Assembly (NCBI GenBank): GCA_937923145.1
Contig: CALAJT010000036.1
Coordinates: forward strand, 28,378 to 92,377
DNA: 64,000 nucleotides
Direction of reading: 5' to 3'
Source of the DNA: an uncultured Rubritalea sp.
GTDB lineage: Bacteria > Verrucomicrobiota > Verrucomicrobiia > Verrucomicrobiales > Akkermansiaceae
Each line of letters starts with the position of its first letter. Position 1 is the first letter of the stretch. Shown piece by piece: positions 45,458 through 56,655 of the stretch. The notes under the pieces were generated by a model that did no database searches, was not told the origin of the DNA, and saw only the letters and a list, made by a program, of their open reading frames with translations. Both the position numbers and the translations under genes were made by a program.

Positions 45458-46012
45458 TTAGTTCTCTTCTTCTACGAGTTCGATGTTAGAGCCTCCTGCT
45501 TCTTCAAGCAGAGCCTTAGTTTCCTCTGCAGAAAAGTTAGGATCGCGAGCTTCTATAGCGATGAAGAATCCATCATCTGTAGAGCGGTGGAACTGTCGAC
45601 TAGCGAAGAGTGGATGGTTTAGTCTAGGTAGACCCATGAGTCCTAGTAGACAGAATAACACTGTAAAGCCTGAGAATAGAATAGTGAGCTCGAACATGAT
45701 CGGGAAGAATGCTGAGGTCGTGAAGATGTTAGCTGGCTTAGCCTGCACGATCGTAGGGTAAATCATTACCTGTGTAATGTATGCTAAGCTGAAACCAGTG
45801 AGTAGACCAGTTGATCCACCGAAGAATACAAAATATGGGAGAATGGATCGGCGCATGCCCATCGCGTCATCCATACCGTGAATTGGGTAAGGTGAATAAC
45901 AATCCCACTTTTTGAATCCTGCATCACGCACTTTCTCTGCACCCTTATAGAGTGCTGATGCGCTTTCGAATTCGGCTAAGTAACCGTAAACTCTTTTTAC
46001 TGATGTGCTCAC
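45458..46012 (-). CDS. actD: alternative complex III subunit D (DUF3341)
   Basis: A 184-residue protein. The cytoplasmic N-terminal domain has YGYLAEFESASALYKGAEKVRDAG and DCYSPYPIHGMD, which define DUF3341/ActD. Two membrane helices follow. It has no redox cofactor; it is a structural subunit of the quinol-oxidising complex. Gene order A-B-C-D-E-F confirms it. Confidence 0.95.
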   Translation of the reverse strand: MSTSVKRVYGYLAEFESASALYKGAEKVRDAGFKKWDCYSPYPIHGMDDAMGMRRSILPYFVFFGGSTGLLTGFSLAYITQVMIYPTIVQAKPANIFTTSAFFPIMFELTILFSGFTVLFCLLGLMGLPRLNHPLFASRQFHRSTDDGFFIAIEARDPNFSAEETKALLEEAGGSNIELVEEEN

Positions 46013-46067
46013 TGTCTTGTGGTTTGGTTAGTTGTTAAATTATTTAAATTGTTATTGGCTTACTTGA

Positions 46068-47555
<1,488 letters not shown>

Positions 47556-47615
47556 TGTCTTGTTTGATTTCTAAATTTCTTAAATTCTGTAAAAATGCGG
47601 TTACTAACTATCTAA

Positions 47616-50600
47616 TTAGTGCATGTGGATCGTTGCGCGTCCTACCTTCTTAGCCACAATTCCCATATCAGGATTCGGGTTCTTCACACGAGCCATATAG
47701 GATGTTCGAGGTCTAGTTCCGATGTAGTTGAGTAGATCGTAAGTTCTTGGATTTGCGTAGGCTCCCTGGATGTTCTTTTCGAGATCCTTGTCTTCTTCTC
47801 TGATCGCTTTCGTCTTCTGAATCTTATCATCAAGATTCATTAGGTTACCGAAGAGAATAGATCCTGCACTACATGCGTCCTCACATGCTACAGAAACACT
47901 GTTCGCTGGAGCCATGAGAAGTTCGTTAGTCGCAGTGAACTCGATAGATGGTCTACCTGTCTTCTGCACTGCCTTCTTCACATTCTGCTTCGCATCTATC
48001 TTAGCTGCCTGGAGACGCTGCACACAGTATGTGCACTTCTCCATCACACCACGCATACGAACAGATACGTTCGGGTTACGCTGAAGATGCTTAGAGTCGC
48101 CTTCTTGCTTCTCTCCGAGTGGTCCTTTATAAAGGTTCTTTTCGAGTAGTGGGTTGCGCTTGTTGTAGTCAAAGAAGTTGAAACGACGTGCCTTGTATGG
48201 GCAGTTGTTAGCACAATAACGTGTTCCAATACAACGGTTATAAGCCATTGAATTGAGTCCGTCTTCTGTATGGACTGTAGCATTCACCGGGCAAACTGTC
48301 TCACATGGAGCGCTCTCACACTGCACACAAGCTACCGGATTAGGAATCATTTCGAGTGGAGTATTCCAATCTTTAGATGGATTGATCACTTCAGCAGCTT
48401 CTGCCTTTCGTTTCTTTTTCTCTTCGTCAGATTCGTTCTCTTTAGCATTCTCAGAATCGAGATCACCTACGTTTGCGCTACCTGGCTCTGCGAAATATCT
48501 GTCCATGCGGATCCAGTGCATTTCGCGTCCCATAGCTACTTGAGTTTTTCCTACTACGGGGATGTTGTTCTCAGCCTGACAAGCTACGAGACAGGCACTA
48601 CAGCCTGTGCATGTACTGAGGTCGATAGACATCGCCCATTGGTGAGACTTATCCCAGAGTTGCTCTTCATCTTCTCTCTTTCCGGGCATCGCTACGCTCT
48701 TGCCTTGGAATTTGTAGAGTGAAATATTCTGCGGCATGTGGGAATCCATTCCCTGCTTGCTCACATTCTTAAGCTGCGCGTCGTAGTCCTGTGTGAAACC
48801 ACCATCTTTAGTGACTTCTAGTGTGGAAATCTCACGAGCGAGTGAACGACCATACATAGCGTGGTGTTCCTGCGTTCTCGCTAGCTTGTAGCGCTTCCCT
48901 TCGACTTTCTCGATGCTTACATTCTTACCTTCTGCGAAGTAATCAGAAGATCCTTTTAGAGGGTAGGAGTTAAATCCGCGGTTCACACCTACAGAGGAAA
49001 CATTTTGTGGAGACTCTTTATAATCGATCGCTTCGCCATTAAAATCACCCTTCCAGAACTCGTCATAGCCTTGACCGTATCCGAGTGGGAATGAGATTAC
49101 ATTGTCAGCCATACCGAATGCTACGATGACTACTGCCTCGACTGAAGTGCCGCCAACAGTGACTTTCACCATAGGACCGAATAGGCTAGGACCTTCTCCG
49201 TCTTCAGAAACTGAAGTCTTCTTGTAAGTGCTGTCTGTATCGATTCCAAGTGCAGCCCACCATGCAGCCTCTTCTTTCTCTAGCTCTACGATTTCATCGT
49301 AAAGTTCGAGGTCTTTAGCTGTCTGTGGTGACATGTAGATCGCATTGTCCCAAGTAAGCTTGGAGATCGGATCTGGAGCTTCTTGGAGCCATGCGTTGTT
49401 TACATATCGACCATCAAGAACCGAGTAGTCAGCTGAGAATACTAGGTCTGCATTTTTCGCAGATGTAGGCTCAGGAAGAACTTTAAGTGCCGCAGCAGGA
49501 GCATTGCCCTTGCCAGCAACAGAATACTTAAGATCAGCAGAAAAACCTGTGCGGAGTAACTCCATCCAATTCGTCTTCTTAGCAAATCCGTCTGATGAAG
49601 ACTTCACATACTGCTCGAATGTCCCCTTCACCGCATTATAAGCTGGTGAAACGGCAGTGTCGTCAGAAAGTGAATCGTGAAGAACGATCTTGTCTTGTGA
49701 AAGTGCATCGAGGAGTTCTAGTGCTTGGATTCCACCGTAAAGTGGGAGAATCATTGGCTGAACAACTGTGTAGATTCCTTCGTCGCCACTGAAACCATCG
49801 CTCCAACTCTCAAGGTAGTGAGCGGCTGGGATGTGAAGGTTTGCAGCATTTGCAGAGGCATTTACTTCGCAACCGAGGTGAACGAGGTTCTTGTCAGTTA
49901 CTAGATCGTTGAATTTCTTATCACCGATTACAGGATTCTCATACACTGGGTTAGCAGGAGTCATGAGGACTACTGTGTCGAGCGAAGCTACATCCTTAGC
50001 TAAATCTTCTAGAGACCCAAGCTCAGCATGCTTCTTCTGAGTGCGAGCTACTAAAAGCCCATTATCGTAAGCACCGATCTTCGAGTTAATCGCAAATACT
50101 GCATCGTGAAGTTCCTTATCGTAACGGCTGCCAAGAAGGACAACTCCGTCACCTGAAGCAAGATCCTTAGCACATTCCTGCACCCAGAAAGCCTTGTCTC
50201 CAGTGAAATTCTTAGGGCTACCACCATTGATAACAGTTGCAATGTCATCAATAAAAGCAGCCATCTGGCTAGGAGCTAGAGGAGCACGATGGTCAGCCAT
50301 TCCACCTGTAACAGTGAATGTAGGCTCTACCGCGTAAAGTCTGTTTAGCTCAGCTTGGTAAGCGAGAGGATCTGCATCGTAATTAGGACCTTCTGGTCTA
50401 CGACGATCATAAAAAGCTTTAGTGTCTCCCTGCTTGTCTAGCTCTAGGAAATCACAGTCAACAGCGAGAATCTTCTTCGCCTTAGCAAAGTCTGCCTTCA
50501 CTTGAACGTGCTTACCAAAAATACCAGCAGCTGATGCTTTCTTACCTGCACCTGCGAGAGCTTCATAAGCATAAAACTTAGATCCTGCATACTTCGCACG

Positions 50601-51218
50601 GAGTTTCTCGATCATTGCTGAGCGAGTGAGTGAATCATCTTCACCGAATACGAAACCTACATTACCAGACTTCACATAGTCAGTGAGCGCTTTCTCAGCG
50701 TCGGTCTTCTTGATTACTTTTCCTTCAGAAAGGTAGTTGCGTGAGCGAGCTGGATCGTAAAGCCCTAGGATAGAAGCCTGCACCATCGCATCAGCTCCGC
50801 CACCTTTTCCGTTAGGGAAATTTTTGTTAGGTTCTAGCTTAGTAGGGCGCCCTTCATAGTTAGTAGCTACTATTGATACAGCTCCATTTGCCGAAGGCAT
50901 AGAAGTCGCATAGTAAGTAGGCTTTCCAGGGATAGTCCATTCCACAGAGTCGGTGAAAGGAACGATGAGAGCCTCAGGACGGCGGCATGATGCCAAGCCA
51001 AATCCAGCAAGTGCCGTAGAAGCACCCATTAGTTTCAAGAAATCTCTTCTTGTATTCTCGCGCTCATCTTCGCGCATTGTTTCAGAAGCTCTTGGGAACT
51101 CTCTGTCGACCCACTCGCGCAGTTGACGAGTGTCCTCAAGATCTCCGGCGCTTCGCCACACTTTAGTTCCGAGCTCTTCCTTAGAAGCTTCGGGGTGATT
51201 CCATTTGCGTTTACTCAT
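47616..51218 (-). CDS. actB: alternative complex III subunit B (molybdopterin-like + Fe-S fusion)
   Basis: I place the start at 51218 (MSKRKWNHPE), since the longer frame from 51269 overlaps actA. The protein is 1200 residues. A twin-arginine signal, NTRRDFLKLMGAS, followed by a Cys in LASC, suggests Tat export and lipid anchoring. The first two thirds resemble molybdopterin oxidoreductases, but in ActB this domain has no Mo cofactor. The C-terminal third is a ferredoxin-like subunit with cysteines in CTGCSACLVAC, CVQCESAPCETVCP, CIGTRYCANNCP, CTYCVQR and CEDACSAG, enough for three 4Fe-4S and one 3Fe-4S cluster. It carries electrons from the quinol site to the cytochromes. Confidence 0.95.
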   Translation of the reverse strand: MSKRKWNHPEASKEELGTKVWRSAGDLEDTRQLREWVDREFPRASETMREDERENTRRDFLKLMGASTALAGFGLASCRRPEALIVPFTDSVEWTIPGKPTYYATSMPSANGAVSIVATNYEGRPTKLEPNKNFPNGKGGGADAMVQASILGLYDPARSRNYLSEGKVIKKTDAEKALTDYVKSGNVGFVFGEDDSLTRSAMIEKLRAKYAGSKFYAYEALAGAGKKASAAGIFGKHVQVKADFAKAKKILAVDCDFLELDKQGDTKAFYDRRRPEGPNYDADPLAYQAELNRLYAVEPTFTVTGGMADHRAPLAPSQMAAFIDDIATVINGGSPKNFTGDKAFWVQECAKDLASGDGVVLLGSRYDKELHDAVFAINSKIGAYDNGLLVARTQKKHAELGSLEDLAKDVASLDTVVLMTPANPVYENPVIGDKKFNDLVTDKNLVHLGCEVNASANAANLHIPAAHYLESWSDGFSGDEGIYTVVQPMILPLYGGIQALELLDALSQDKIVLHDSLSDDTAVSPAYNAVKGTFEQYVKSSSDGFAKKTNWMELLRTGFSADLKYSVAGKGNAPAAALKVLPEPTSAKNADLVFSADYSVLDGRYVNNAWLQEAPDPISKLTWDNAIYMSPQTAKDLELYDEIVELEKEEAAWWAALGIDTDSTYKKTSVSEDGEGPSLFGPMVKVTVGGTSVEAVVIVAFGMADNVISFPLGYGQGYDEFWKGDFNGEAIDYKESPQNVSSVGVNRGFNSYPLKGSSDYFAEGKNVSIEKVEGKRYKLARTQEHHAMYGRSLAREISTLEVTKDGGFTQDYDAQLKNVSKQGMDSHMPQNISLYKFQGKSVAMPGKREDEEQLWDKSHQWAMSIDLSTCTGCSACLVACQAENNIPVVGKTQVAMGREMHWIRMDRYFAEPGSANVGDLDSENAKENESDEEKKKRKAEAAEVINPSKDWNTPLEMIPNPVACVQCESAPCETVCPVNATVHTEDGLNSMAYNRCIGTRYCANNCPYKARRFNFFDYNKRNPLLEKNLYKGPLGEKQEGDSKHLQRNPNVSVRMRGVMEKCTYCVQRLQAAKIDAKQNVKKAVQKTGRPSIEFTATNELLMAPANSVSVACEDACSAGSILFGNLMNLDDKIQKTKAIREEDKDLEKNIQGAYANPRTYDLLNYIGTRPRTSYMARVKNPNPDMGIVAKKVGRATIHMH

Positions 51219-51256
51219 TTCAGGTGAAATTGTTCGATGTGAAAAATAAAAGGGTG

Positions 51257-52006
51257 TTATCTGTGGCAAGTGAAGCAGCTTTCCTTAGGTCGCACATTCC
51301 AGCGATCTTTAAGCATTGTTCCCATTGCGAGTTGAGCTCCGTGCTCATCATCTAAATCTACGTCAAGGCTCTTTTCAGCCACATAATCTTCGAGAATATT
51401 CTTAGCAGTCTCATTCTTACTGATGTAATCACGAGCATTATACTTCAGATTAAAAACTTCTTCTAAGGGTCTAAGCGCATCTTCAGGAGCGCGGTGACAG
51501 TCGAGACACTGACCCATGCTGAGCGGCTCAGCGTGGAACACCACTCTCATTTCATCAACCTGACCGTGACACTCCACACAAGAGATACCTCTATTAAGGT
51601 GAGCTGAGTGATTAAAGTAAACGTAATCTGGTGATTTATGAACGCGAACCCACTGGATCGGCTTACCACTATCGATCGCCTCCATGAGTGGAGCGAGACG
51701 TGGGCTATCAGACTTGATACCACCTTTAGTTTCGTGGTGACAGTTAGCACATGTATTCGCAGTAGGCACGTTAGCATGCCCTGACTTTTCTACGAAACTA
51801 TGACAATGACGACAGTCGAGACCCAGCTGAGTAACGTGAAGTTCGTGATCGTAAGGGATCGGTTGATCCGGCATATAGCCCACTACCTGAGCCTTAGGAG
51901 ACCCATAATAAGTGAAGGCAACAACCACTCCTAATGCAAGCGTCCCTAGACAAACTGCGATTTTAAGTGGTAAAATATTTGTGTAACGTGGAAAGTAATT
52001 AGCCAT
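51257..52006 (-). CDS. actA: alternative complex III subunit A (pentahaem cytochrome c)
   Basis: A 249-residue protein with one N-terminal membrane helix and five C-x-x-C-H motifs: CRHCH, CANCH, CVECH, CLDCH and CFTCH, the last at the very C-terminus. Five haems is the standard number for ActA. It takes electrons from ActB and feeds ActE. First gene of the 16-gene operon; the promoter and a palindrome lie within about 65 bases upstream. Confidence 0.97.
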   Translation of the reverse strand: MANYFPRYTNILPLKIAVCLGTLALGVVVAFTYYGSPKAQVVGYMPDQPIPYDHELHVTQLGLDCRHCHSFVEKSGHANVPTANTCANCHHETKGGIKSDSPRLAPLMEAIDSGKPIQWVRVHKSPDYVYFNHSAHLNRGISCVECHGQVDEMRVVFHAEPLSMGQCLDCHRAPEDALRPLEEVFNLKYNARDYISKNETAKNILEDYVAEKSLDVDLDDEHGAQLAMGTMLKDRWNVRPKESCFTCHR

Positions 52007-52041
52007 AACGTATCAGTGCTTTCGAGTGCTCTCGTGCTGTG

Positions 52042-52070
52042 CTTATAGAGGCTTGTGAAAAGTTTCACAA
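52042..52070 (-). promoter_or_regulatory. putative sigma70-type promoter of the act-cox operon
   Basis: On the minus strand TTGTGA (52065-52070) and TATAAG (52042-52047) are separated by exactly 17 bases, giving a transcription start near 52035 and a leader of about 29 bases before actA. No other plausible promoter lies closer. Confidence 0.6.
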
Positions 52071-52072
52071 GC
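52051..52072. promoter_or_regulatory. perfect 22-bp palindrome, candidate CRP/FNR-family operator
   Basis: Arms of 10 bases around a 2-base centre, containing TGTGA-N6-TCACA, the consensus for CRP-type regulators. It overlaps the -35 element and spacer of the putative actA promoter, so bound protein would probably block or remodel that promoter. A terminator is the alternative because T-rich DNA follows on the plus strand, but no plus-strand gene runs into it. Confidence 0.65.
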
Positions 52073-52570
52073 TCTTTTTAAGACTTATTTAGAACTTATT
52101 TCGATGCACCAAGTAACTAAATTCTCCAACCACTGGCAATATGAAAAACAAGAAAGGCAAAAAAACATTTGCGTAATACAAAAATAGTGTAACACAGCGC
52201 CTAAAGCTTACCTGAAAAGGATTTCACCCTTTCATCCAGTAACTCCCTGCCACTCAGTCACTGCACCCCTACGGCAGAACTACGCATTATTCTATCACCC
52301 TCAAACAACCTCACTTGATGAGATTCTATCTCAATAATTTCCATGTCCGTGAACCCTTCTCACCCTCACAAATAAGCGTAAGAAATTAGACAATTCTTTA
52401 ATTACTGGATGATTATAAGTGTATTTATTAAGCTATATTTCATCAAATGCTCGATTCGATCCATTCTTGAGCGCCTCTTCGAGAGAATACCTTTCCCTCA
52501 CATGTCTGTCTTACTTCATCAGCGCGATGTATGTATATAGGATTCCCTACTCTAAGCTCAGCCAAGTATT
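52073..52570. other. about 500-base intergenic region upstream of the act-cox operon
   Basis: AT-rich. It holds one weak repeat (52385-52415) resembling the DNA before the aldehyde dehydrogenase gene and an imperfect inverted repeat near 52214-52238. I find no coding frame with family resemblance and no RNA gene. Confidence 0.5.
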
Positions 52571-53338
52571 TTATTCAGACTCAGGGACAGAAAACATAAT
52601 TTCGTATGCTTCAATGTAACCAGCATCTACTAACGCCTTATTCCATTCTTTAATGGTCTCTCGCTCCTCAAAAATATAATAAGCTGTATAGATCGAGAAC
52701 AGTCCCTCTTCTTTTGCTCCTTCATCCAGTGAAGCTAGTGCTTTTGCATAATAGTAATAAGGTGAGTCATCCATATAAGTGAATTTTTCTCTTACTTTTT
52801 CCAGCTGTTCTTCATATTCTGGATAAAGTTTAGATAATTTTGTTAGTGCTATCAGATGCTTAAAGTCTAACAACGTAAAATCACCTTCGTGTTTAGCTTT
52901 TAATAGAGCATCATGAACCTTACCTATGTATCTAATCGAATCCTTGTATCGTCCAGCGAAGTAATTTATTTCGATCATATTCATTAAAGTATACATATGA
53001 GTAGGGTTAATAATTAATACCCTTCTGTAATGCTCAATCGCATTATCTACATCCTCAATCTGGGCATAGCATAGTCCTTTTAAGAATAATAGGTCTGTGT
53101 CCTTGTCGAAAATTGCCTGCGCATCAATGATTGTTATCAAACACGTCAAGTATTTCTCGTTACTTTTAGCTTCGAACGCTTTGTTTTTGAGCTCAGTAAA
53201 TTTTGACCTCTCAGGTTTAGGCAGAGCATCGAAATCATTTGCGATAGCCTGTAACCTAGCTTTCACATCATCGTTCTGCGCGTTTACAGACAACGGCATG
53301 AGCGCACAAAGTATTAATATTAAACTAATTAAATTCAT
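52571..53338 (-). CDS. secreted TPR-repeat protein
   Basis: A 255-residue protein with a signal peptide ending SVNAQND. The mature part contains tetratricopeptide-like helix pairs, most clearly LLFLKGLCYAQIEDVDNAIEHYRRVLIINP and TLMNMIEINYFAGRYKDSIRYI (each read as two helices), then looser helices to the end. TPR proteins mediate protein contacts; no enzyme motif is present. It stands alone and diverges from the aldehyde dehydrogenase gene. Function unknown. Confidence 0.75.
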   Translation of the reverse strand: MNLISLILILCALMPLSVNAQNDDVKARLQAIANDFDALPKPERSKFTELKNKAFEAKSNEKYLTCLITIIDAQAIFDKDTDLLFLKGLCYAQIEDVDNAIEHYRRVLIINPTHMYTLMNMIEINYFAGRYKDSIRYIGKVHDALLKAKHEGDFTLLDFKHLIALTKLSKLYPEYEEQLEKVREKFTYMDDSPYYYYAKALASLDEGAKEEGLFSIYTAYYIFEERETIKEWNKALVDAGYIEAYEIMFSVPESE

Positions 53339-53501
53339 GAAAAGTTCTTTAGTTATTAAGTTCTAATCTTAATACATAGTTAATTAAGTCAAGTTAAATA
53401 AAATCATTCTACACTCTACCTTACAAATTATCAAGACGGTTACTTAAAGCAAAACTCGAAAAAATTAGACAATACTTTTACCTGTCCGATGATTACTACT
53501 T

Positions 53502-54872
53502 ATGAGTATAAAATCGATTAATCCAACCACAAACCAAGAGCTAACATCGTATGAGCCTCTGAGTAGAGAACAAACGATGGATGCTGTGGAAAAAGCGGAT
53601 AGCGCATTCAAATCATGGCGCAAAACTACATTTTCAGAACGAACAGATAAGATGCTAAAGCTCGCTGCGACTCTCAGAGAGCGCAAAGATGAATACGCCA
53701 AAATCATCACACTAGAGATGGGCAAACGACTTGAGGAAGCTATTTCTGAAATAGACTTCTGTGCTGGCATCACTGAGTTTTATGCAAACGGTGCTGAGGA
53801 ATTTTTAGCTAATGAGTCTCTGGAGAAAGATGGGGTCAACGCATACATTCAATCTGCACCTATCGGCGCATTATTAGGAGTGATGCCGTGGAACTTCCCA
53901 TTCTATCAAGTAATCCGCTTCGCCACTCCGAACATTATGGCTGGTAATACTTGTCTTGTTAAGCACGCGGGATGCGTCCCACAGTGCTCCACTGAGATTG
54001 GAAAATTATTCGTAGACTGCGGATTCCCAGAAGGAGTATTTACCAACTTACACATTCCTTCAGAATTCGTGCCTACAATCATCGAAAGCGATAAGATTAC
54101 TGGAGTTTCTCTTACAGGCAGTGAAAAAGCAGGCGCATCAGTAGCAGGACATGCAGGTAAAAACCTCAAGCGCTCAGTGCTAGAGCTAGGAGGCAATGAC
54201 GCATTCATCATCCTAGAAGATGCCGACATAGAGAGTGCTGTGAAAATGGCGATGAAAGGTCGCTTCGTAAACAATGGCCAATCATGTGTAGCAGCTAAGC
54301 GATTCATCGTTCATGATAAAGTAGCCGACACATTTTTAGCAAGCTTCAAGAAAGCAGTAGAAGCCATGCAAGTCGGTGATCCTATGGAAGAAGGCACTGA
54401 CCTAGGTCCGCTCTCTACCGAAGCCGCAGCAGCAGGGCTTGCTGAGAGTGTGCAGAAGACCGTCGATGCTGGTGCTACCGTAGTATGTGGAGGCAGTAGA
54501 CCTGATCGTGAAGGCGCATTCTACAACCCCACTATCCTCAGCGGTGTAACCAAAGATATGCCTAGTTTTGATCAGGAATTATTCGGTCCTGTAGCCACAG
54601 TCTATCGTGTAAAAAGCGATGCAGAAGCCATTGATCTAGCCAACGATTCATCCTACGGACTAGGTGGCTCGATTCACACAAAAGATATCAAGCGAGGTCA
54701 AAGACTTGCTGAGCAAATAGACACTGGCATGGTATTCCTAAACCAGCCTACTAATTCTCAAGAAGACCTACCCTTCGGAGGCACAAAAAACTCAGGCTAC
54801 GGGCGTGAACTTTCCCATCTGGGTATCCAAGAATTCATCAATAAGAAATTGATTCACCTAGGAGAAAAGTAA
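53502..54872 (+). CDS. NAD(P)-dependent aldehyde dehydrogenase, succinate-semialdehyde type (Sad/YneI-like)
   Basis: A 456-residue enzyme that oxidises an aldehyde to a carboxylic acid in the cytoplasm. The catalytic Glu228 lies in LELGGNDAF and the nucleophile Cys262 in NNGQSCVAAKRF. MPWNFPFYQ and the cofactor segment GVSLTGSEKAG complete the core. The short length and features such as SYGLGGSIHTKD resemble the Sad/YneI branch acting on succinate semialdehyde, but substrate specificity is not proven. The ATG directly follows a repeated promoter-like stretch, and a bidirectional terminator follows the gene. Confidence 0.9.
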   Translation: MSIKSINPTTNQELTSYEPLSREQTMDAVEKADSAFKSWRKTTFSERTDKMLKLAATLRERKDEYAKIITLEMGKRLEEAISEIDFCAGITEFYANGAEEFLANESLEKDGVNAYIQSAPIGALLGVMPWNFPFYQVIRFATPNIMAGNTCLVKHAGCVPQCSTEIGKLFVDCGFPEGVFTNLHIPSEFVPTIIESDKITGVSLTGSEKAGASVAGHAGKNLKRSVLELGGNDAFIILEDADIESAVKMAMKGRFVNNGQSCVAAKRFIVHDKVADTFLASFKKAVEAMQVGDPMEEGTDLGPLSTEAAAAGLAESVQKTVDAGATVVCGGSRPDREGAFYNPTILSGVTKDMPSFDQELFGPVATVYRVKSDAEAIDLANDSSYGLGGSIHTKDIKRGQRLAEQIDTGMVFLNQPTNSQEDLPFGGTKNSGYGRELSHLGIQEFINKKLIHLGEK

Positions 54873-54885
54873 TTTTTTATATTCT

Positions 54886-54922
54886 ATGGCTAAACATCAA
54901 CTAAGGTGTTTAGCCATTTTTT
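54886..54922. terminator. bidirectional rho-independent terminator
   Basis: Perfect 11-base arms (54886-54896 and 54907-54917) around a 10-base loop, with six T directly after on the plus strand and a T-rich run on the minus strand as well. It serves the convergent aldehyde dehydrogenase and lipoprotein genes. Confidence 0.9.
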
Positions 54923-54927
54923 AACAA

Positions 54928-55482
54928 TTATGGTTTCACATAGATACCAGTTGCATTCACGATCATGTTATCTTTATTAGATCCTTTAGCCACTTGACCA
55001 GTGACTACTACACTAGTTAGTTCTTTAATTCCCCCAAGTCCTTTCAGAGTAGTCTTGAGTGGTTTTCCATCTGCATCTGCTATTTGAACTGTGACTATGG
55101 AAGATTTGATTATCTCTGGGTCATCACAACAGACGTCCCATGGAGTAGAACAGTTCTCACCATGATTTAGATCACAGGAGGTGATTTTATTAGGGTCACC
55201 TAGGATCATGATAGCACGACCTTCTAGGAATATATCGTGCCCCCCCATCGCTTTGCCAGTGAAGACTACAGGATCTCCTGGAGCAGCTGTTTTACGCATG
55301 TCCACGATGTCGATAGCATTCGCGGGCTCTTCGCTTAGTAGAATGGCAGTGAGCGAAGCGAGTTCTTTATCTTGCTTATTAAGCTCGCTATCAGCCGTGG
55401 TGTCATTCTTATCATCCGAGCAGGATGTTAATGCTACCGTTAGACCGAGTAGACCTATTGTTAGTAATTGATTTAGTTTCAT
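54928..55482 (-). CDS. lipoprotein of the efflux operon, function unknown
   Basis: A 184-residue protein with lipobox LTSC followed by Ser, then an Asp/Asn/Thr-rich linker. The mature domain has GDPVVFTGKAMGGHDIFLEGRA, ILGD, two close Cys clusters (SCDLNHGENC and DVCCDD) and VVVTGQVAKG, which suggests a small beta-barrel (perhaps OB-fold) with a metal- or disulphide-binding face. It follows two permease genes by 23 bases and is probably part of the same operon. No family recognised. Confidence 0.7.
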   Translation of the reverse strand: MKLNQLLTIGLLGLTVALTSCSDDKNDTTADSELNKQDKELASLTAILLSEEPANAIDIVDMRKTAAPGDPVVFTGKAMGGHDIFLEGRAIMILGDPNKITSCDLNHGENCSTPWDVCCDDPEIIKSSIVTVQIADADGKPLKTTLKGLGGIKELTSVVVTGQVAKGSNKDNMIVNATGIYVKP

Positions 55483-55505
55483 ATTTTTTAGTTTTTTTAT
55501 TAAAT

Positions 55506-56654
55506 TTAGTTGGATCTGAGAGCCTTGGGTAATGATGGGAGTAGACAGCGTATTGCTGGTGGCAGCGTCCCTATTGTGCCAAGTAATATGCCTGCTATCA
55601 GACCTGTGAATATTACTGACGGTGTCATAGTTAGTGTGAATGTGCCAATGGAAAATGGAACTGTGCGACCATCCAGTAAGAAGTAAGCGATGACGAATGC
55701 CAATAATGTTCCAGAAAGTGTCGCAAGTACACTTTCTTGTATCAGCGAGACGAAAAGTGCCGTGCGAGTGTAACCGATAGACTGAAGCGTAGCCATCTCC
55801 TTAATCCGTGATGCAAAGGCTGCGTAGAGAGTATTCAAACCACCAAAGACAGCCCCAGCTCCGACAAGTGCGGCGGTAACCCAAGTCATGATCTGGATAG
55901 GCTGGTAGAAAATGCTGAGCTTTTCGTAGTATTTATCTTCACGAATAGCTGCTAGCTCTAGGTCATTGCGCTGGAATGTGAATAGCTCTACATCATCAGC
56001 ATTTGTATTTTCTAATCTGAGAATGATGGAGGAAAGTGAGTCACGCTGAGTGAGCGATGAAAGATCATTTCTATCAAACCAAATCTCTGACTCTAGCACA
56101 GTGCCTGGTGCGGTGAAGCGCCCAGAGATACGCATAGCCGAGTCTCCAAAGTAAAGTTGCTGACCTACCGCTAATTCTTCCTTCTCCACACCAAGTTTAC
56201 GGTGAGTAAGATCCCCCACCATAACTTCGCCTGGTCCAGGAAATGTTCCTTCTAGTAATCTAACAGATGTATGGACTAGCAACGCTTTCTCTAGAACACC
56301 ACGAAGCAGAGCTGGCTCTTCTTTTCCGGAGCTAGTTCGGATAGGTGCTTGGTAGGTGATTTCTCCAGAGATCGCTGCGACTCCGAGTTTGGTTTCTATT
56401 CCTGAAATGGATGTTGCGGCAGCAGACTCGGCATCAATACTAACCTCCGAACGCTCTAAAGATTCCTCAGAACCCTTACCCATCAGAATAACATTTCGCG
56501 GTGATCCCGAAGAAGACAGCACTGAGTCCATCCCCTGATTCATCGCCACCGCAGCAATAAGAAGTAACACCACAACCGCCGATCCTCCCACTGTCTGGAG
56601 CAGACGAGCAGGATCACGGAAAAGATTTCTAAGAGCGTATGTAAAAGGTAACAT
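55506..56654 (-). CDS. ABC transporter permease, MacB/FtsX type (second)
   Basis: A 382-residue permease with one N-terminal helix, a periplasmic MacB-like domain (about residues 40-240) and three C-terminal helices forming the FtsX domain (MATLQSIGYTRTALFVSLIQESVL). It starts one base after the first permease gene stops, and pairs with it. Substrate unknown. Confidence 0.88.
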   Translation of the reverse strand: MLPFTYALRNLFRDPARLLQTVGGSAVVVLLLIAAVAMNQGMDSVLSSSGSPRNVILMGKGSEESLERSEVSIDAESAAATSISGIETKLGVAAISGEITYQAPIRTSSGKEEPALLRGVLEKALLVHTSVRLLEGTFPGPGEVMVGDLTHRKLGVEKEELAVGQQLYFGDSAMRISGRFTAPGTVLESEIWFDRNDLSSLTQRDSLSSIILRLENTNADDVELFTFQRNDLELAAIREDKYYEKLSIFYQPIQIMTWVTAALVGAGAVFGGLNTLYAAFASRIKEMATLQSIGYTRTALFVSLIQESVLATLSGTLLAFVIAYFLLDGRTVPFSIGTFTLTMTPSVIFTGLIAGILLGTIGTLPPAIRCLLPSLPKALRSN

Positions 56655-56655
56655 G

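Noticed and set aside
52419..52619. 66-codon open frame on the plus strand upstream of actA
   Set aside because: It runs into the TPR gene on the other strand, has no family resemblance, and lies in AT-rich DNA where such frames are common.
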